Notes under the pieces: model-generated
Database searches by the model: none
The model's input: only the letters and a program-made list of their open reading frames with translations
What the model was told of the DNA's origin: nothing
Assembly: GCA_010912705.1 (NCBI GenBank)
Contig: POWB01000001.1
Span: 283,659 to 347,658, forward strand
Reading direction: 5' to 3'
DNA from: Halochromatium sp.
Lineage (GTDB): Bacteria > Pseudomonadota > Gammaproteobacteria > Chromatiales > Chromatiaceae
DNA: 64,000 bases
Made by a program: the position numbers and the translations under genes
In this document: positions 1-11,142 of the stretch, one piece after another
Layout of the letters: each line of letters starts with the position of its first letter
Numbering within the stretch: the stretch's first letter is position 1

Positions 1-1879
<1,879 letters not shown>

Positions 1880-2215
1880 AAAGCTGTGCTCGTTATCTGA
1901 CGCCCTTTGAGACCGGTGGCACCCTCGAAGATGATGTGGTCTCAAGCGGCGGGTTTGGCATAAACGCCCTACTAAGAAGGAGGTTAGGGCAGCCTTTAGG
2001 CGGTTCAATCACCGCGGCTGAGGCATTGATGCAAGGCGCGCGCCTAACCGGGTATCACACCAGGGCAAACAGGGAATGGTGCGGAAGGCTTTGTGATAAG
2101 CACTGCCACCGAACAGCGCTTATATTGACCTGCAGGATGCACTGGAAAGCCCCCGAAGCACAGCCGCCTGAGCTCCACTTCGTGCTAGCGTCCGTGCTAG
2201 CGACATTAGCCAAGC
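1880..2215. other. Intergenic region between clpX and lon
   Basis: 336 bases without a convincing gene. It should hold the end of the clpX transcript and the lon promoter. I looked for a heat-shock (sigma-32) promoter on the minus strand and found no good match. There is a 10-base direct repeat, CGTGCTAGCG at 2181-2190 and 2193-2202, just past the clpX stop. An open frame on the plus strand here has no family features and ends inside clpX, so it is not called. Confidence 0.5.
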
Positions 2216-3493
2216 TCAATCCGACGAGGCGACGCGCGGCTGCTCACCGCCCTCGTAGATCATGAATGGCGGACTCTCACCATTGACCACCGAGGAATCA
2301 ACGACCACCTTGCTGACATCGTCGATCGACGGCAGATCGTACATGGTATCAAGCAAGACCTGCTCCATGATGGTGCGCAGCCCGCGCGCACCGGTCTTGC
2401 GCTCCATCGCCTTGCTTGCGATCGAGCGCAGCGCATCATCGCGCAGCTCAAGCTCACAGCCCTCCATTTCAAACAGGCGCGCATACTGCTTGGTTAGCGC
2501 ATGCTTAGGCTCGGTCAAGATGCGGATCAGCGCCTCTTGATCAAGCTCCTCAAGCGTCGCCATCACTGGCAATCGGCCAACGAACTCCGGGATCAAGCCG
2601 TAGCGAATTAGGTCTTCAGGCTCAACGTGGCTCAGCAGCTCACCGATCGCGCGATCATCGTTCTTGCTGTGGACCTCGGCCGAGAAGCCGATCCCGGTCT
2701 TCTTGGAACGCTCACGGATCACCTTGTCGAGACCCGCAAAGGCCCCACCGACGATGAACAGGATATTGCTGGTATCAACCTGCAAGAACTCCTGCTGCGG
2801 ATGCTTGCGACCACCCTGCGGTGGCACCGAAGCGATGGTGCCTTCGATCAGCTTCAGCAATGCCTGCTGCACGCCTTCGCCGGAGACATCACGGGTGATC
2901 GAGGGATTATCAGATTTGCGTGAGATCTTATCGATCTCATCGATATAGACGATGCCGCTCTGCGCCTTCTCGACATCATAGTCGCACTTCTGCAGCAGCT
3001 TCTGGATGATGTTCTCAACATCTTCACCGACGTAGCCAGCCTCCGTGAGGGTGGTCGCATCAGCGATGGTAAAGGGAACATTGAGCAGTCGCGCCAAGGT
3101 CTCGGCCAGCAGCGTCTTACCGGAGCCGGTTGGCCCAATCAGCAGGATATTGCTCTTGGAGATCTCAATATCTTCCTTGGCATCGGCGACCTCGAGGCGC
3201 TTGTAATGATTGTAGACCGCCACCGAGAGGACCTTCTTCGCCTTCTCTTGGCCGATGACGAACTCGTCGAGCGACGCGTTGATCTCACGCGGCTTCGGTA
3301 GGCGGCTGGTCGCCTCGCCGAGGCCTTCTTGCATCTCTTCCCGGATGATGTCGTTACAGAGCTCGACACACTCGTCGCAGATAAAGACTGACGGACCCGC
3401 GATCAGCTTGCGCACCTCGTGCTGACTCTTACCGCAGAACGAGCAATACAGAAGCTTTCCTTCGTCGCTCTTTCCATGGGTGTTTCCGCTCAT
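2216..3493 (-). CDS. clpX: ATP-dependent Clp protease ATP-binding subunit ClpX
   Basis: ClpX is the AAA+ unfoldase that feeds tagged substrates to ClpP. At 425 residues it has the normal length. The N-terminal zinc-binding domain has Cys17, Cys20, Cys39 and Cys42 (CSFCGKS...CDEC). The AAA+ domain has Walker A GPTGSGKT at 120-127 and Walker [10 protein letters not shown], the pore loop GYVGEDVEN, and the sensor-2 region [10 protein letters not shown]. The ATG at 3493 is preceded by a GGAGAG Shine-Dalgarno about 9 bases upstream. It follows clpP on the same strand with a gap of 240 bases, which may carry its own promoter, and precedes lon. Nothing is odd in the sequence. Confidence 0.98.
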   Translation of the reverse strand: MSGNTHGKSDEGKLLYCSFCGKSQHEVRKLIAGPSVFICDECVELCNDIIREEMQEGLGEATSRLPKPREINASLDEFVIGQEKAKKVLSVAVYNHYKRLEVADAKEDIEISKSNILLIGPTGSGKTLLAETLARLLNVPFTIADATTLTEAGYVGEDVENIIQKLLQKCDYDVEKAQSGIVYIDEIDKISRKSDNPSITRDVSGEGVQQALLKLIEGTIASVPPQGGRKHPQQEFLQVDTSNILFIVGGAFAGLDKVIRERSKKTGIGFSAEVHSKNDDRAIGELLSHVEPEDLIRYGLIPEFVGRLPVMATLEELDQEALIRILTEPKHALTKQYARLFEMEGCELELRDDALRSIASKAMERKTGARGLRTIMEQVLLDTMYDLPSIDDVSKVVVDSSVVNGESPPFMIYEGGEQPRVASSD

Positions 3494-3733
3494 AGATCAT
3501 CTCTCCGGGATAGGCGCTGCGGGGCCGGAAGGGAATAGGGATTAGGTCAGGCTGAAGCGATCGGCCACCGGGCTGCTCTCGATCATAACCTGTCAAGCCC
3601 AGATGGCAACTGCGGTTCTAGACCTACATCAGGATATAGGTCATTGCAAGCAAGTTACCAACTCCTGATTGAGCAAGAGCAGGGCAGCAGGCTGACGCTA
3701 AGACAAGGTAGCGTGCGCCGGCTGCCTGTCACC

Positions 3734-4378
3734 TTAGGTGGCCGGCTTGGCACGCGTATCGAGCACCTGATCGATCAGACCATAGGCAACGGCATCCTCA
3801 CCACCCATGAATCGGTCGCGCTCGGTATCGTCGGCGATGCGCTCGATCGGCTGTCCTGTATGCCGCGATAAGATCTGGTTAAGCTGCTCGCGTGCGTGCA
3901 GGATCTCCCGCGCGTGGATGTCGATATCGCTCGCCTGCCCCTGGAAGCCACCCAAGGGCTGATGAATCATGATCCGTGAATGCGGCAGGCAAAAGCGTTT
4001 TCCAGCAGCACCACCGGCAAGCAAGAGTGCCCCCATGCTCGCCGCCTGGCCCACGCACATGGTACTGACCTCGGGTCGAACGAATTGCATGGTGTCATAG
4101 ATGGCCAAGCCAGCGGTCACCGAGCCGCCCGGCGAGTTGATGTAGAAATGGATGTCCTTATCCGGATTCTCGGACTCTAAGAACAAGAGCTGCGCAACCA
4201 CGAGATTGGCAACGTGGTCATCAACTGGGCCGACCAAGAAAACCACACGCTCCTTGAGGAGCCGCGAGAAGATATCAAACGAGCGCTCGCCACGCGCGGT
4301 CTGCTCAACCACCATGGGAATCAGCCCGAGCGCATGTGGCTCGGTGCGCTGACTGGCATTGTCGATATTCATTATCAT
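3734..4378 (-). CDS. clpP: ATP-dependent Clp protease proteolytic subunit ClpP
   Basis: ClpP is the tetradecameric serine peptidase that pairs with ClpX. The catalytic triad is visible: Ser114 in GQAASMGA, His139 in IMIHQPLGG and Asp188 in TERDRFM. The oligomer-forming motif [10 protein letters not shown] is also present. At 214 residues it has family length, with a short propeptide-like N-terminus. Two in-frame ATGs lie two codons apart (4378 and 4372), so the start is uncertain by two residues. It lies between tig and clpX on the minus strand, as in most gammaproteobacteria. A 12-base tandem repeat occupies the leader just upstream (4388-4423). Confidence 0.98.
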   Translation of the reverse strand: MIMNIDNASQRTEPHALGLIPMVVEQTARGERSFDIFSRLLKERVVFLVGPVDDHVANLVVAQLLFLESENPDKDIHFYINSPGGSVTAGLAIYDTMQFVRPEVSTMCVGQAASMGALLLAGGAAGKRFCLPHSRIMIHQPLGGFQGQASDIDIHAREILHAREQLNQILSRHTGQPIERIADDTERDRFMGGEDAVAYGLIDQVLDTRAKPAT

Positions 4379-4387
4379 CTGAAGCTC

Positions 4388-4423
4388 AGCTTGGTTATCA
4401 GCTTGGTTATCAGCTTTGGTTAA
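4388..4423. repeat. 12-base tandem repeat in clpP leader
   Basis: The unit AGCTTGGTTATC occurs at 4388-4399 and 4400-4411, with an imperfect third copy at 4412-4423. It lies a few bases upstream of the clpP start and downstream of tig, so it may sit in the untranslated leader. Copy-number change there could alter leader length but not any reading frame. Confidence 0.8.
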
Positions 4424-4445
4424 GAGGGATCAGCGGACATCTCGG

Positions 4446-5732
4446 TCACTGAGACGTCAGCTCAGTAAAGCTGATCGGCTCATCGGTCACCTCGAGCTGA
4501 CCGAGCAGGCAGTCAACGACCAGATCCTCGAGCACCATCGACTCGACTGCCACTAAACGCTGGCGATCGGCATAGTAATGCTCGATCACGGCCTGTGGCT
4601 CATCGTAGGCAGCGGCCATCGCTTCGACCGCGGCACGCACCTGCTCGGCATCAGGCGCTAGCTCATTTTGTTTCACGACCTCACCGATCAACAGGCCGAG
4701 CGCAACTCGACGACGGGCATTGTCCGCGAACAGCTCGTCCGGTAGCTTTACCGTAGAGTTCCCACCTAGCTGCTCGAGCATCTGCTTGCGCAATGATTCG
4801 ATTTCGTTAGCCACCAGCGCCTTCGGCAGGCTGATAGGGTTCGCCTCGAGCAGTAGCTCCATGACCTGATTCTTGACACGGGCCTTGACCCGCTCCGCGC
4901 AATCACGCTCAAGATTCGAGCGCACATCGGCATGAAAACGCTCGAGATCGCCATCCTCGACGCCGAACTTTGCGACAAACTCAGCGTCCACCTCAGGCAG
5001 CTCCGGCGCCTCAACAGCCTTTACTCTGACCTGAAACTGGGCCTGCTTACCAGCGAGATCCTGCTTCTGATAATCGTCCGGGAAGCTCAGATCGATTGAG
5101 CCCTCTTCGCCGGCCGACATCCCTAAGAGTCCATCCTCAAAGCCGGGGATAAAGCGTTTAGCGCCAAGCTCAATCTGAATATCTTCTGCCTGACCACCCT
5201 CGAAGGGCTCACCATCGACCTGCCCCTCGAAGTCGACCCTGATACGATCCCCTATCTCCGCAGCGCGCTCAACCGCTCCCCAGCCCTTATGCTGCTGACG
5301 CAGACGCTCGATCATGTTGTCGATGTCTGCCGCGGTGACTTCGGCCTGCGGACGAGCCAAGGACTGTCCTTCGAGCGAGGCCAGGCTCAGCTCAGGCAAC
5401 ACCTCGAACTCAGCGACATAGGCATAGCGCCCGGTTGACTGATCGAGGTCAGGCTCAATCTCGGGACGCCCAATGGGCTGCAGATCAACCTCGGCAAGCG
5501 CCTCTGGGAAGCTTGCTTTAATACGGTCACTAAACACTTCCAGTCGCACCGAGTCGCCATAACGCTGACGCAGCACACGCTGTGGCACCTTACCCGGCCG
5601 AAAACCGGGCATGCGAGCGGAGCGACTCAGATTTTGCAACCGTTTCTCGATCTCCTGCTCGATGTCCTCCGCAGGGAGTTCGACGATTAACCGTCGCGAG
5701 AGACCGTCCCCAGTCTCGACCGATACTTGCAT
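4446..5732 (-). CDS. tig: Trigger factor (ribosome-associated chaperone)
   Basis: Trigger factor is a ribosome-bound chaperone with peptidyl-prolyl isomerase activity that acts on nascent chains. The frame is open further upstream, but the ATG at 5730-5732 is the right start. It gives the family N-terminus MQVSVETGDGLSRRLIV, and a strong Shine-Dalgarno (GGAGGTC) ends 4 bases before it. That yields 428 residues, the usual length. Visible are the ribosome-binding loop (GFRPGKVPQRVLRQRYG), the FKBP-like domain around residues 160-245 (IGDRIRVDFEGQVDGEPFEGG, ELGAKRFIPGFEDGLLG), and the helical C-terminal arms. It is first in the tig-clpP-clpX-lon block, with 67 bases to clpP. Confidence 0.97.
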   Translation of the reverse strand: MQVSVETGDGLSRRLIVELPAEDIEQEIEKRLQNLSRSARMPGFRPGKVPQRVLRQRYGDSVRLEVFSDRIKASFPEALAEVDLQPIGRPEIEPDLDQSTGRYAYVAEFEVLPELSLASLEGQSLARPQAEVTAADIDNMIERLRQQHKGWGAVERAAEIGDRIRVDFEGQVDGEPFEGGQAEDIQIELGAKRFIPGFEDGLLGMSAGEEGSIDLSFPDDYQKQDLAGKQAQFQVRVKAVEAPELPEVDAEFVAKFGVEDGDLERFHADVRSNLERDCAERVKARVKNQVMELLLEANPISLPKALVANEIESLRKQMLEQLGGNSTVKLPDELFADNARRRVALGLLIGEVVKQNELAPDAEQVRAAVEAMAAAYDEPQAVIEHYYADRQRLVAVESMVLEDLVVDCLLGQLEVTDEPISFTELTSQ

Positions 5733-5736
5733 TATT

Positions 5737-5743
5737 GACCTCC
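5737..5743 (-). promoter_or_regulatory. Shine-Dalgarno site fixing the tig start
   Basis: The minus strand reads GGAGGTC followed by AATA and then ATG at 5732. This near-consensus site decides the trigger factor start against an upstream in-frame start at 5825, which would add 31 residues of unrelated sequence. Confidence 0.8.
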
Positions 5744-5951
5744 GGCCATGGTGCCGGTGGCACCGGAAAACGCGCGAAAATAGCATTAATGGCGCCAAGA
5801 GACCAAGCCCAAGCGCCACCGCCATCTGCCCTGACCCGCTAGATCAAGGGCAGTGTTGTCTGCAGGTCCGCTGCCTTGCTCGGCGCCGAGCGCGGCTCGC
5901 GACCCTGATTAAAATCGTTTGGAGAGCCCGCGCCCTAGATTCGGACCCGGC

Positions 5952-6266
5952 TTAGCTGGGATCGACCAACTGCAGCGACGGCTTCATCCGCAAGCGTTTA
6001 GCCGCCTCATACTCCTCGTCGCTCATCTGACTACCGACGATGTTACGCAACAGATCGGCATCCCGATCGCCTTTATCAACGGCAAGCGACAACCAATAGT
6101 GCGCCTGTGCCAAGTCGATCTGGACCCCGCGCCCCTCCGCGTAGATCAGGCCAAGCGCATAGAAAGCATCAACCTCGCCACGCGCCGCCGCTTCACGCAC
6201 CCGTTGCACGACGGCAGGATCATTGCGCAGCAGAATCAGGTCTTTGAGGTAGCTATTATCCGACAT
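5952..6266 (-). CDS. Small Sel1-repeat protein
   Basis: A 104-residue soluble protein with one clear Sel1-like repeat (TPR-like helix pair): AFYALGLIYAEGRGVQ followed by AQAHYWLSLAVDKGD. Sel1 repeats mediate protein-protein contacts; no catalytic residue or signal peptide is seen. It is shorter than most Sel1 proteins and looks complete (ATG to stop). It lies upstream of tig on the same strand with a gap of about 220 bases. Its partner is unknown. Confidence 0.75.
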   Translation of the reverse strand: MSDNSYLKDLILLRNDPAVVQRVREAAARGEVDAFYALGLIYAEGRGVQIDLAQAHYWLSLAVDKGDRDADLLRNIVGSQMSDEEYEAAKRLRMKPSLQLVDPS

Positions 6267-6435
6267 TGCAGCCTGGCCCTAGCATAGACGAGCATCTAGC
6301 CTCAACACCTTAAGGCGAGGAAGCCCTATCTCACAAGGCTATATAGTAAGACCTTGCCTCCGCCAGACGCAGAACGAGCCGGCTGGCGCCAGCTAAGGCT
6401 GGCAGCCACCGACAGCTCAGCCTATCAGCCTTTGC

Positions 6436-6633
6436 TTAGGCTTTGGCCCACTTGGAGAAGTTATCAGTGTTCTTCTCCTCACCGTCGCCATAACCAGCCT
6501 CATAGGCCTCGGTCAAGCGCTGCTCTTCGCGCTTCGGATTCTGCAGAAAGCCGCATTGCCAGCCCTGGATGTACTCGTCGTCGACGCCGAGCTGCTCCAT
6601 CTTGGTGACAGCGTCGTAGTAAAACTGGTTCAT
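6436..6633 (-). CDS. Conserved small protein, RMF-like C-terminal motif
   Basis: 65 residues, acidic, with no signal peptide or membrane segment. A Shine-Dalgarno GGAGAG lies just before the ATG (AACCGGAGAGTGGACG context), which supports translation. The C-terminal half (LTEAYEAGYGDGEEKNTDNF) recalls the 'AYxxGYxxG' helix of ribosome modulation factor-like small proteins, but the basic residues of true RMF are absent. I believe similar proteins are common in purple sulfur bacteria but cannot confirm it here. Function unknown. Confidence 0.65.
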   Translation of the reverse strand: MNQFYYDAVTKMEQLGVDDEYIQGWQCGFLQNPKREEQRLTEAYEAGYGDGEEKNTDNFSKWAKA

Positions 6634-7008
6634 CGTCCACTCTCCGGTCAGCTGTTGAGATTCGGTTGCAAATCTTATGGTTGCGGCTGCTATTAAAGAC
6701 TAGGCAGCCGCCTGATCCAAGCCCTTGACGGGAGCGCTTCGGACCGGTTGCCGAACCGCCTCGCGCGCAGGGGATCTCCACAACGCGCACTCGCCCGAAT
6801 CTGGCTTAACGGATAAGAATACCGCTTCTTTCTAATGTATACCAGCGTTAGGGCATTCGTTGTGCTGTGGCAAGCGCTCATCAGGCGATCTCGCTTGCGA
6901 TTGGTCGCAGGACAACCCAACCTCTGGTGAGGGTAGCGCTGCTCGCAGCCATGCAATTGTCTCTACCTGCGCTTCAAAGCCTGCTTGCCGATAGGAGAAT
7001 CCCTAATT
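6634..7008. other. Intergenic region before the moxR-like gene
   Basis: 375 bases between two divergently read genes. It should contain promoters for both the 65-residue protein (minus) and the MoxR gene (plus). AT-richer patches lie at 6675-6700 and 6812-6845, but I could not assign a -35/-10 pair with confidence. A TTG-started in-frame extension of the MoxR gene (from 6985) is rejected because the Shine-Dalgarno lies inside it. No gene or RNA is recognised. Confidence 0.5.
6993..6998 (+). promoter_or_regulatory. Shine-Dalgarno site for the MoxR-type ATPase
   Basis: AGGAGA lies 10 bases before the ATG at 7009 and selects that start. Confidence 0.7.
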
Positions 7009-8052
7009 ATGCGTCCCGCTCAGCTGTTATCCGTCCTCGAGCGCGAGCTCACAAGCGCCGCGGAGGGGCATCATACGCCGGTCATGCTGTGGGGGCCGCC
7101 CGGGGTTGGCAAATCACAGATGATCGCACTGGTCGCTGAACGCCACCAGGTCTCGGTGATCGATATCCGGCTCTCACAGATGGAGCCCAGTGATCTCCGC
7201 GGCATCCCATTCCGGGTCGACCGACATGTCGAATGGGCCGTTCCCGCACTGCTGCCCGATGCAGAGCGTCACGGCGAGACCGGCATCCTGTTCTTAGACG
7301 AGATCACCTCGGCGCCTCCAGCAGTCTCCGCCGCGGCCTACCAGTTGATCCTTGATCGCCGGCTCGGCGAGTATCAGGTCCCTGCACACTGGGCGATCTT
7401 CGCCGCCGGCAATCGCCAGGGCGACCGCGGTGTTACCTATAGCATGCCGGCCCCGCTGGCGAACCGTTTCTCGCACTTCGAGGTCGACACACACCTAGAC
7501 GACTGGGTCGCTTGGGCCTATGCCAAGGGCATCGATGAGCGCGTGATCGCCTTCCTGCGCTTTCGCCCTGAACTCTTGTTCGACTTCGATCCCGCGCACA
7601 ATCCAGTCGCCTTCCCATCCCCGCGCTCCTGGGAATTTGCCCATCGCGCGCTACAGAAATTTCAACATGATCCGCAACTGCTGCAAGGCACCTTGCAGGC
7701 CTGTGTTGGCCCAGCCGCCGGGATCGAACTCTCCGCCTTCGTCGCCAGTGTCGATCAGATGCCGGATCTTGATGCCATCTGTCAGGGCGAAACGGTCCCG
7801 GTACCAAGCGAGATCGATCTCCAATATGCCGTTGCGGCAGCCTTGGTTGGTAAGGCCATCCGTGCCCGCGGCAGCGCCGAACAGCAGACCGTAATTGGCA
7901 ACATCCTGACCTATGCCGGACGCTTCCCGCAACGCGAGATGGGCGTCATGCTGGTCTCCGACCTGCATCGCGCCATCGGTAGCGACCTGTTTGAGGTTCC
8001 GGCCTTCGCCGACTGGGCAAATGCCATTGCTGACGTCATGCTCTATCACTGA
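7009..8052 (+). CDS. MoxR-family AAA+ ATPase
   Basis: A 347-residue AAA+ chaperone-like ATPase of the MoxR branch. Walker A is GPPGVGKS at residues 29-36, Walker B is GILFLDEITSA, and a sensor-1 region AIFAAGNRQGD follows. The start at ATG 7009 is chosen for its Shine-Dalgarno. MoxR proteins typically pair with a VWA-domain protein to load metal or assemble enzyme complexes, and the next gene (68 bases downstream, same strand) is exactly such a partner. The specific client is unknown. The two genes are probably co-transcribed. Confidence 0.9.
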   Translation: MRPAQLLSVLERELTSAAEGHHTPVMLWGPPGVGKSQMIALVAERHQVSVIDIRLSQMEPSDLRGIPFRVDRHVEWAVPALLPDAERHGETGILFLDEITSAPPAVSAAAYQLILDRRLGEYQVPAHWAIFAAGNRQGDRGVTYSMPAPLANRFSHFEVDTHLDDWVAWAYAKGIDERVIAFLRFRPELLFDFDPAHNPVAFPSPRSWEFAHRALQKFQHDPQLLQGTLQACVGPAAGIELSAFVASVDQMPDLDAICQGETVPVPSEIDLQYAVAAALVGKAIRARGSAEQQTVIGNILTYAGRFPQREMGVMLVSDLHRAIGSDLFEVPAFADWANAIADVMLYH

Positions 8053-8120
8053 AACAATATCAGTAATAACAGATTCACGACCGCCCAGACTTTATCTCAA
8101 CGGCTCGGATTAGAACCTCC

Positions 8121-9485
8121 ATGGCTGCAGATTTCATTGGCGATATCCAGCGTCACCCCCAGGGTGAATGCCCCAGCGAGGTTGCGCCGAGCCTCGATGC
8201 CCAAGACCTGCGCGCAATCGAGACCAAGCTCTCATCCGCCCGCACCCGGCTGATCCTGGACAAGCCCTTTCTCGGCGCACTCGTGCTCCGCTTGCCCATG
8301 CAGCCGGCCAGCCATGACTGGTGCCCAACCACGGCGACCGACGCCCGCGCCTTCTACTACAACCCTGAATACATCGACGCGCTCACACTCGATGAGACCC
8401 AATTCATGCTCGCGCATGAGGCGCTGCATTGCGCACTCTCTCATTTCGCGCGGCGCCAGCATCGCATCAAGCACCGTTGGGATCTGGCCTGTGACTATGC
8501 CATCAACCCTTTACTGGTCGACGATGGCCTAAAGCCACCACCGAACGCACTGCTGATGCCGATGTACAAAGGCATGACAGCCGAGGAGATCTATCCACTG
8601 ATCGACGACAACGATCAGTCCGAAACCCTCGACACCCACGCCTATGATCGCGACGCGGACGGCCAAGGTCAGCACTCGGGGATGGATGAGCAGGACCTCC
8701 AAGATCAGCAGCGCCAGACCCAGGCCGATACGGGGAGCAAGGGCCAAGGCACCCCGCAGCAAGGACAACAACCCGATCAGAATCCAGGCCGCGGCCAGCA
8801 AGCGCCAGAGACCGCGCCGAGCGCAAGCACTGCGCCGCCACCGCTCACCCCAGACGAGCAAGAAACCCTGCAGGTACAATGGCAACAGCGCATGGCAGGC
8901 GCCGCGCAACAGGCGTTACAGGCCGGCCGACTGGGCGGCGAACTGAAGCGCATGATCGACCATCTGCTGCAGCCTCAGCTGCCTTGGCGCATGCTCTTGG
9001 CAAGGTACATGAACGCCCTCTCACGCCACGATTACAGCTGGTCGCGACCGTCCCGCCGCGAAGGTGATCACATCCTGCCCAGCCTACGCAGCCAGCGCAT
9101 CGATCTGGTCGTCGCCGTGGATACCTCGGGCTCGATCAAGGACGCCGAGGTGCAGGAATTCATCGACGAGATCGACGCGCTCAAGGCCCAGGTACAGGCA
9201 CAGGTCACCCTGCTACCCTGTGATAGCGCGCTCGCTCCGGGCGCCCCCTTTCGCTTCGAGCCATGGGAACGTTTCCAACGCCCGCGTGATCTGATCGGAG
9301 GTGGCGGCACCAACTTCAGACCCGTATTCCAATGGGTCGACCAGCAGGGGCTCAGCCCAGACCTGCTGGTCTACTTCACCGACGCCCAAGGCGCCTTCCC
9401 AGAACAGGAGCCAGCCTACCCGGTGATCTGGCTAGTCAAGGGTCGCGGCGAAGTGCCCTGGGGGCAGCGTGTGCAGCTGAATTGA
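8121..9485 (+). CDS. VWA-like protein with metallopeptidase-type N-domain (DUF2201 family)
   Basis: A 454-residue cytosolic protein. The N-terminal part has an HExxH zinc motif, HEALH near residue 99, in the context FMLAHEALHCALSH, as in the putative metallopeptidase domain that goes with DUF2201. A low-complexity Gln/Asp/Pro-rich linker covers roughly residues 170-255. The C-terminal part is VWA-like with the metal-site motif DTSGS near residue 333 and a terminal GGGGTNFRP. It lies right after the MoxR ATPase, and such pairs are widespread. Whether it cleaves peptides or only binds metal cannot be told from sequence. It ends right before a heptamer tandem repeat. Confidence 0.88.
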   Translation: MAADFIGDIQRHPQGECPSEVAPSLDAQDLRAIETKLSSARTRLILDKPFLGALVLRLPMQPASHDWCPTTATDARAFYYNPEYIDALTLDETQFMLAHEALHCALSHFARRQHRIKHRWDLACDYAINPLLVDDGLKPPPNALLMPMYKGMTAEEIYPLIDDNDQSETLDTHAYDRDADGQGQHSGMDEQDLQDQQRQTQADTGSKGQGTPQQGQQPDQNPGRGQQAPETAPSASTAPPPLTPDEQETLQVQWQQRMAGAAQQALQAGRLGGELKRMIDHLLQPQLPWRMLLARYMNALSRHDYSWSRPSRREGDHILPSLRSQRIDLVVAVDTSGSIKDAEVQEFIDEIDALKAQVQAQVTLLPCDSALAPGAPFRFEPWERFQRPRDLIGGGGTNFRPVFQWVDQQGLSPDLLVYFTDAQGAFPEQEPAYPVIWLVKGRGEVPWGQRVQLN

Positions 9486-9487
9486 AA

Positions 9488-9546
9488 GCTGAAGGCTGAA
9501 GGCTGAAGGCTGAAGGCTGAAGGCTGAAGGCTGAAGGCTGAAGGCT
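9488..9546. repeat. Heptanucleotide tandem repeat (GCTGAAG)8
   Basis: Eight perfect copies of GCTGAAG run from 9488 to 9543, followed by a partial GCT. The array begins 2 bases after the stop codon of the VWA gene and lies about 70 bases before the next gene. Reading it on the plus strand gives a stop in every cycle, so it is not coding. Such arrays change copy number by slippage. Confidence 0.95.
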
Positions 9547-9615
9547 GCTAATTATGACTGAATTGATGATGGGAGACTCTATCGCTCTCGCTGTTGGCGC
9601 TGAAGCGTTGCTGAA

Positions 9616-11142
9616 ATGACGTCTTTTTCTAATATGGGCCGACCTCAGTTTGAAAGGCCCCGACTTCAACGTCGGTGCTCTCCGCATTGGCTTGCCCGAC
9701 GGCCTGTCTTGTCCCTGGCCATGGCCTTCTTGCTTGTTATCTTGCCTAGCAGTGGGCCGGCAGACCCCTTTGCGCTACCGGATTTCGGTAGCTCAGCGGA
9801 CACCCTGATGTCGCGTGCCGAGGAGCGCGATCTCGGCCAGGAATTCATGAAGTGGGTGCGCAAGGCGCTGCCGATCTCAGCCGATCCCGTTCTCACCGAC
9901 TATGTCCAGACCCTAGGCCAGCAGTTGGTTGCCTCGAGCGGAAACCCTGGTCGTTACGAGTTTTTCCTGATCGAAGAGCCCAGTGTGAATGCCTTCGCTG
10001 GCCCTGATGGCCATATCGGGGTCTTTGCCGGGCTTATCTTGGCCTCGCAAACCGAGGGCGAGCTAGCAGCCGTGCTCGCGCATGAGCTCGCGCACGTCAG
10101 TCAAGATCACCTAATGCGCAGCTTCGAGTCGCAGCGGCAGATGGCCCTGCCGGCCACGGCACTGCTGCTAGCCGCCGCCGTGCTCGGGGCTACCGTAGAT
10201 GCCAATATCGGCGCTGCCGGGCTCATGGGCATTCAAGGGGCTGCGGCGCAGAAGCAGATCAACTTTACCCGGGCGAATGAAGAAGAGGCTGACCGCATCG
10301 GCATCGACACCCTCGCGCGCGCCGGCCATAACCCCTACGCAATGCCAGGCTTCTTTCAACGCCTCGCCAAGACCACCCGCGTATCGGACAGCGAGGCGCC
10401 CGAGTTCCTCCGCACCCATCCGGTAACCACCAGCCGCATCGCGGATGCCATGAATCGCGCCCGCCAATACGGTGTCCGCCAGCGCCCCGATAGCCTTCGC
10501 TTCCACTTAGCGCGCGCCAACCTCCGCCAGCGCAGCGAATCCAATCCAGCACGCGCGGTTGAGCACTTCGCCAAGACACTCGAGCAAGGCCGTTATCGTG
10601 ATGAGACCGCACAGCGCTATGGCTATGCATTAGCCTTGGCGCGTGCCGGCCGCCTCAAGGCCGCCCGCAGCCAGCTCGAGCCACTGCTCGAGCAGCATCC
10701 ATCGCAAACCGAATTCCTCGTGCTAGGCGCCGAACTTGATCGCCGCAGCGGCAACCCACAGCAAGCCGTGCGTGACCTCAAAGGGCCAGTTGGCCTATCA
10801 CCCGGAAATTGGCCACTGAATCAAGCCTATGCAGAGTCGCTAATGGCCGCTTCGCAGCCAGCGCAAGCGCTTGCCGCACTGCAGCGTTTTGTCGCGGTGC
10901 GGCCGGATATCGCACCGATCTATGAGCTGATGGCGGATGCAGCCGGAAAGTCGGGGCAGCGCGCACAGAGCTACCGCTACCGTGCCGAATACTTCTATTC
11001 TAGCGATGACCTCGAACCGGCAATCCGGCAGCTTGAGCTGGCACTACGCCTCGACGACCTCGACTTCCACCTTGCTTCGAGATTGCAAGTACGCCTAAAC
11101 GAGCTGCAGGCCCTAGAGCGGGCACGCAAAGAGAGGGACTGA
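9616..11142 (+). CDS. bepA: Periplasmic M48 metalloprotease with TPR domain (BepA-like)
   Basis: 508 residues. An N-terminal signal segment (about residues 30-50, LSLAMAFLLVILPSSGPADP) directs export. The M48 peptidase domain follows, with zinc motif HELAH near residue 156 and the third ligand Glu in NEEEADRIG near residue 223. The C-terminal 200 residues are TPR-like repeats. This is the layout of BepA/YfgC, which degrades or assists assembly of outer-membrane proteins such as LptD. The arginine-rich leader before the signal suggests the true start could lie a few residues later. It is monocistronic between a repeat and soxYZ. Confidence 0.88.
   Translation: MTSFSNMGRPQFERPRLQRRCSPHWLARRPVLSLAMAFLLVILPSSGPADPFALPDFGSSADTLMSRAEERDLGQEFMKWVRKALPISADPVLTDYVQTLGQQLVASSGNPGRYEFFLIEEPSVNAFAGPDGHIGVFAGLILASQTEGELAAVLAHELAHVSQDHLMRSFESQRQMALPATALLLAAAVLGATVDANIGAAGLMGIQGAAAQKQINFTRANEEEADRIGIDTLARAGHNPYAMPGFFQRLAKTTRVSDSEAPEFLRTHPVTTSRIADAMNRARQYGVRQRPDSLRFHLARANLRQRSESNPARAVEHFAKTLEQGRYRDETAQRYGYALALARAGRLKAARSQLEPLLEQHPSQTEFLVLGAELDRRSGNPQQAVRDLKGPVGLSPGNWPLNQAYAESLMAASQPAQALAALQRFVAVRPDIAPIYELMADAAGKSGQRAQSYRYRAEYFYSSDDLEPAIRQLELALRLDDLDFHLASRLQVRLNELQALERARKERD

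Noticed and set aside
1936..2265. Open frame between lon and clpX on the plus strand
   Set aside because: No family features, ends inside clpX, no convincing ribosome site.
9488..9546. Possible CRISPR-like array
   Set aside because: The heptamer copies are directly adjacent with no spacers, and no cas genes are in the window. The same applies to the CCCATG array at 39696.
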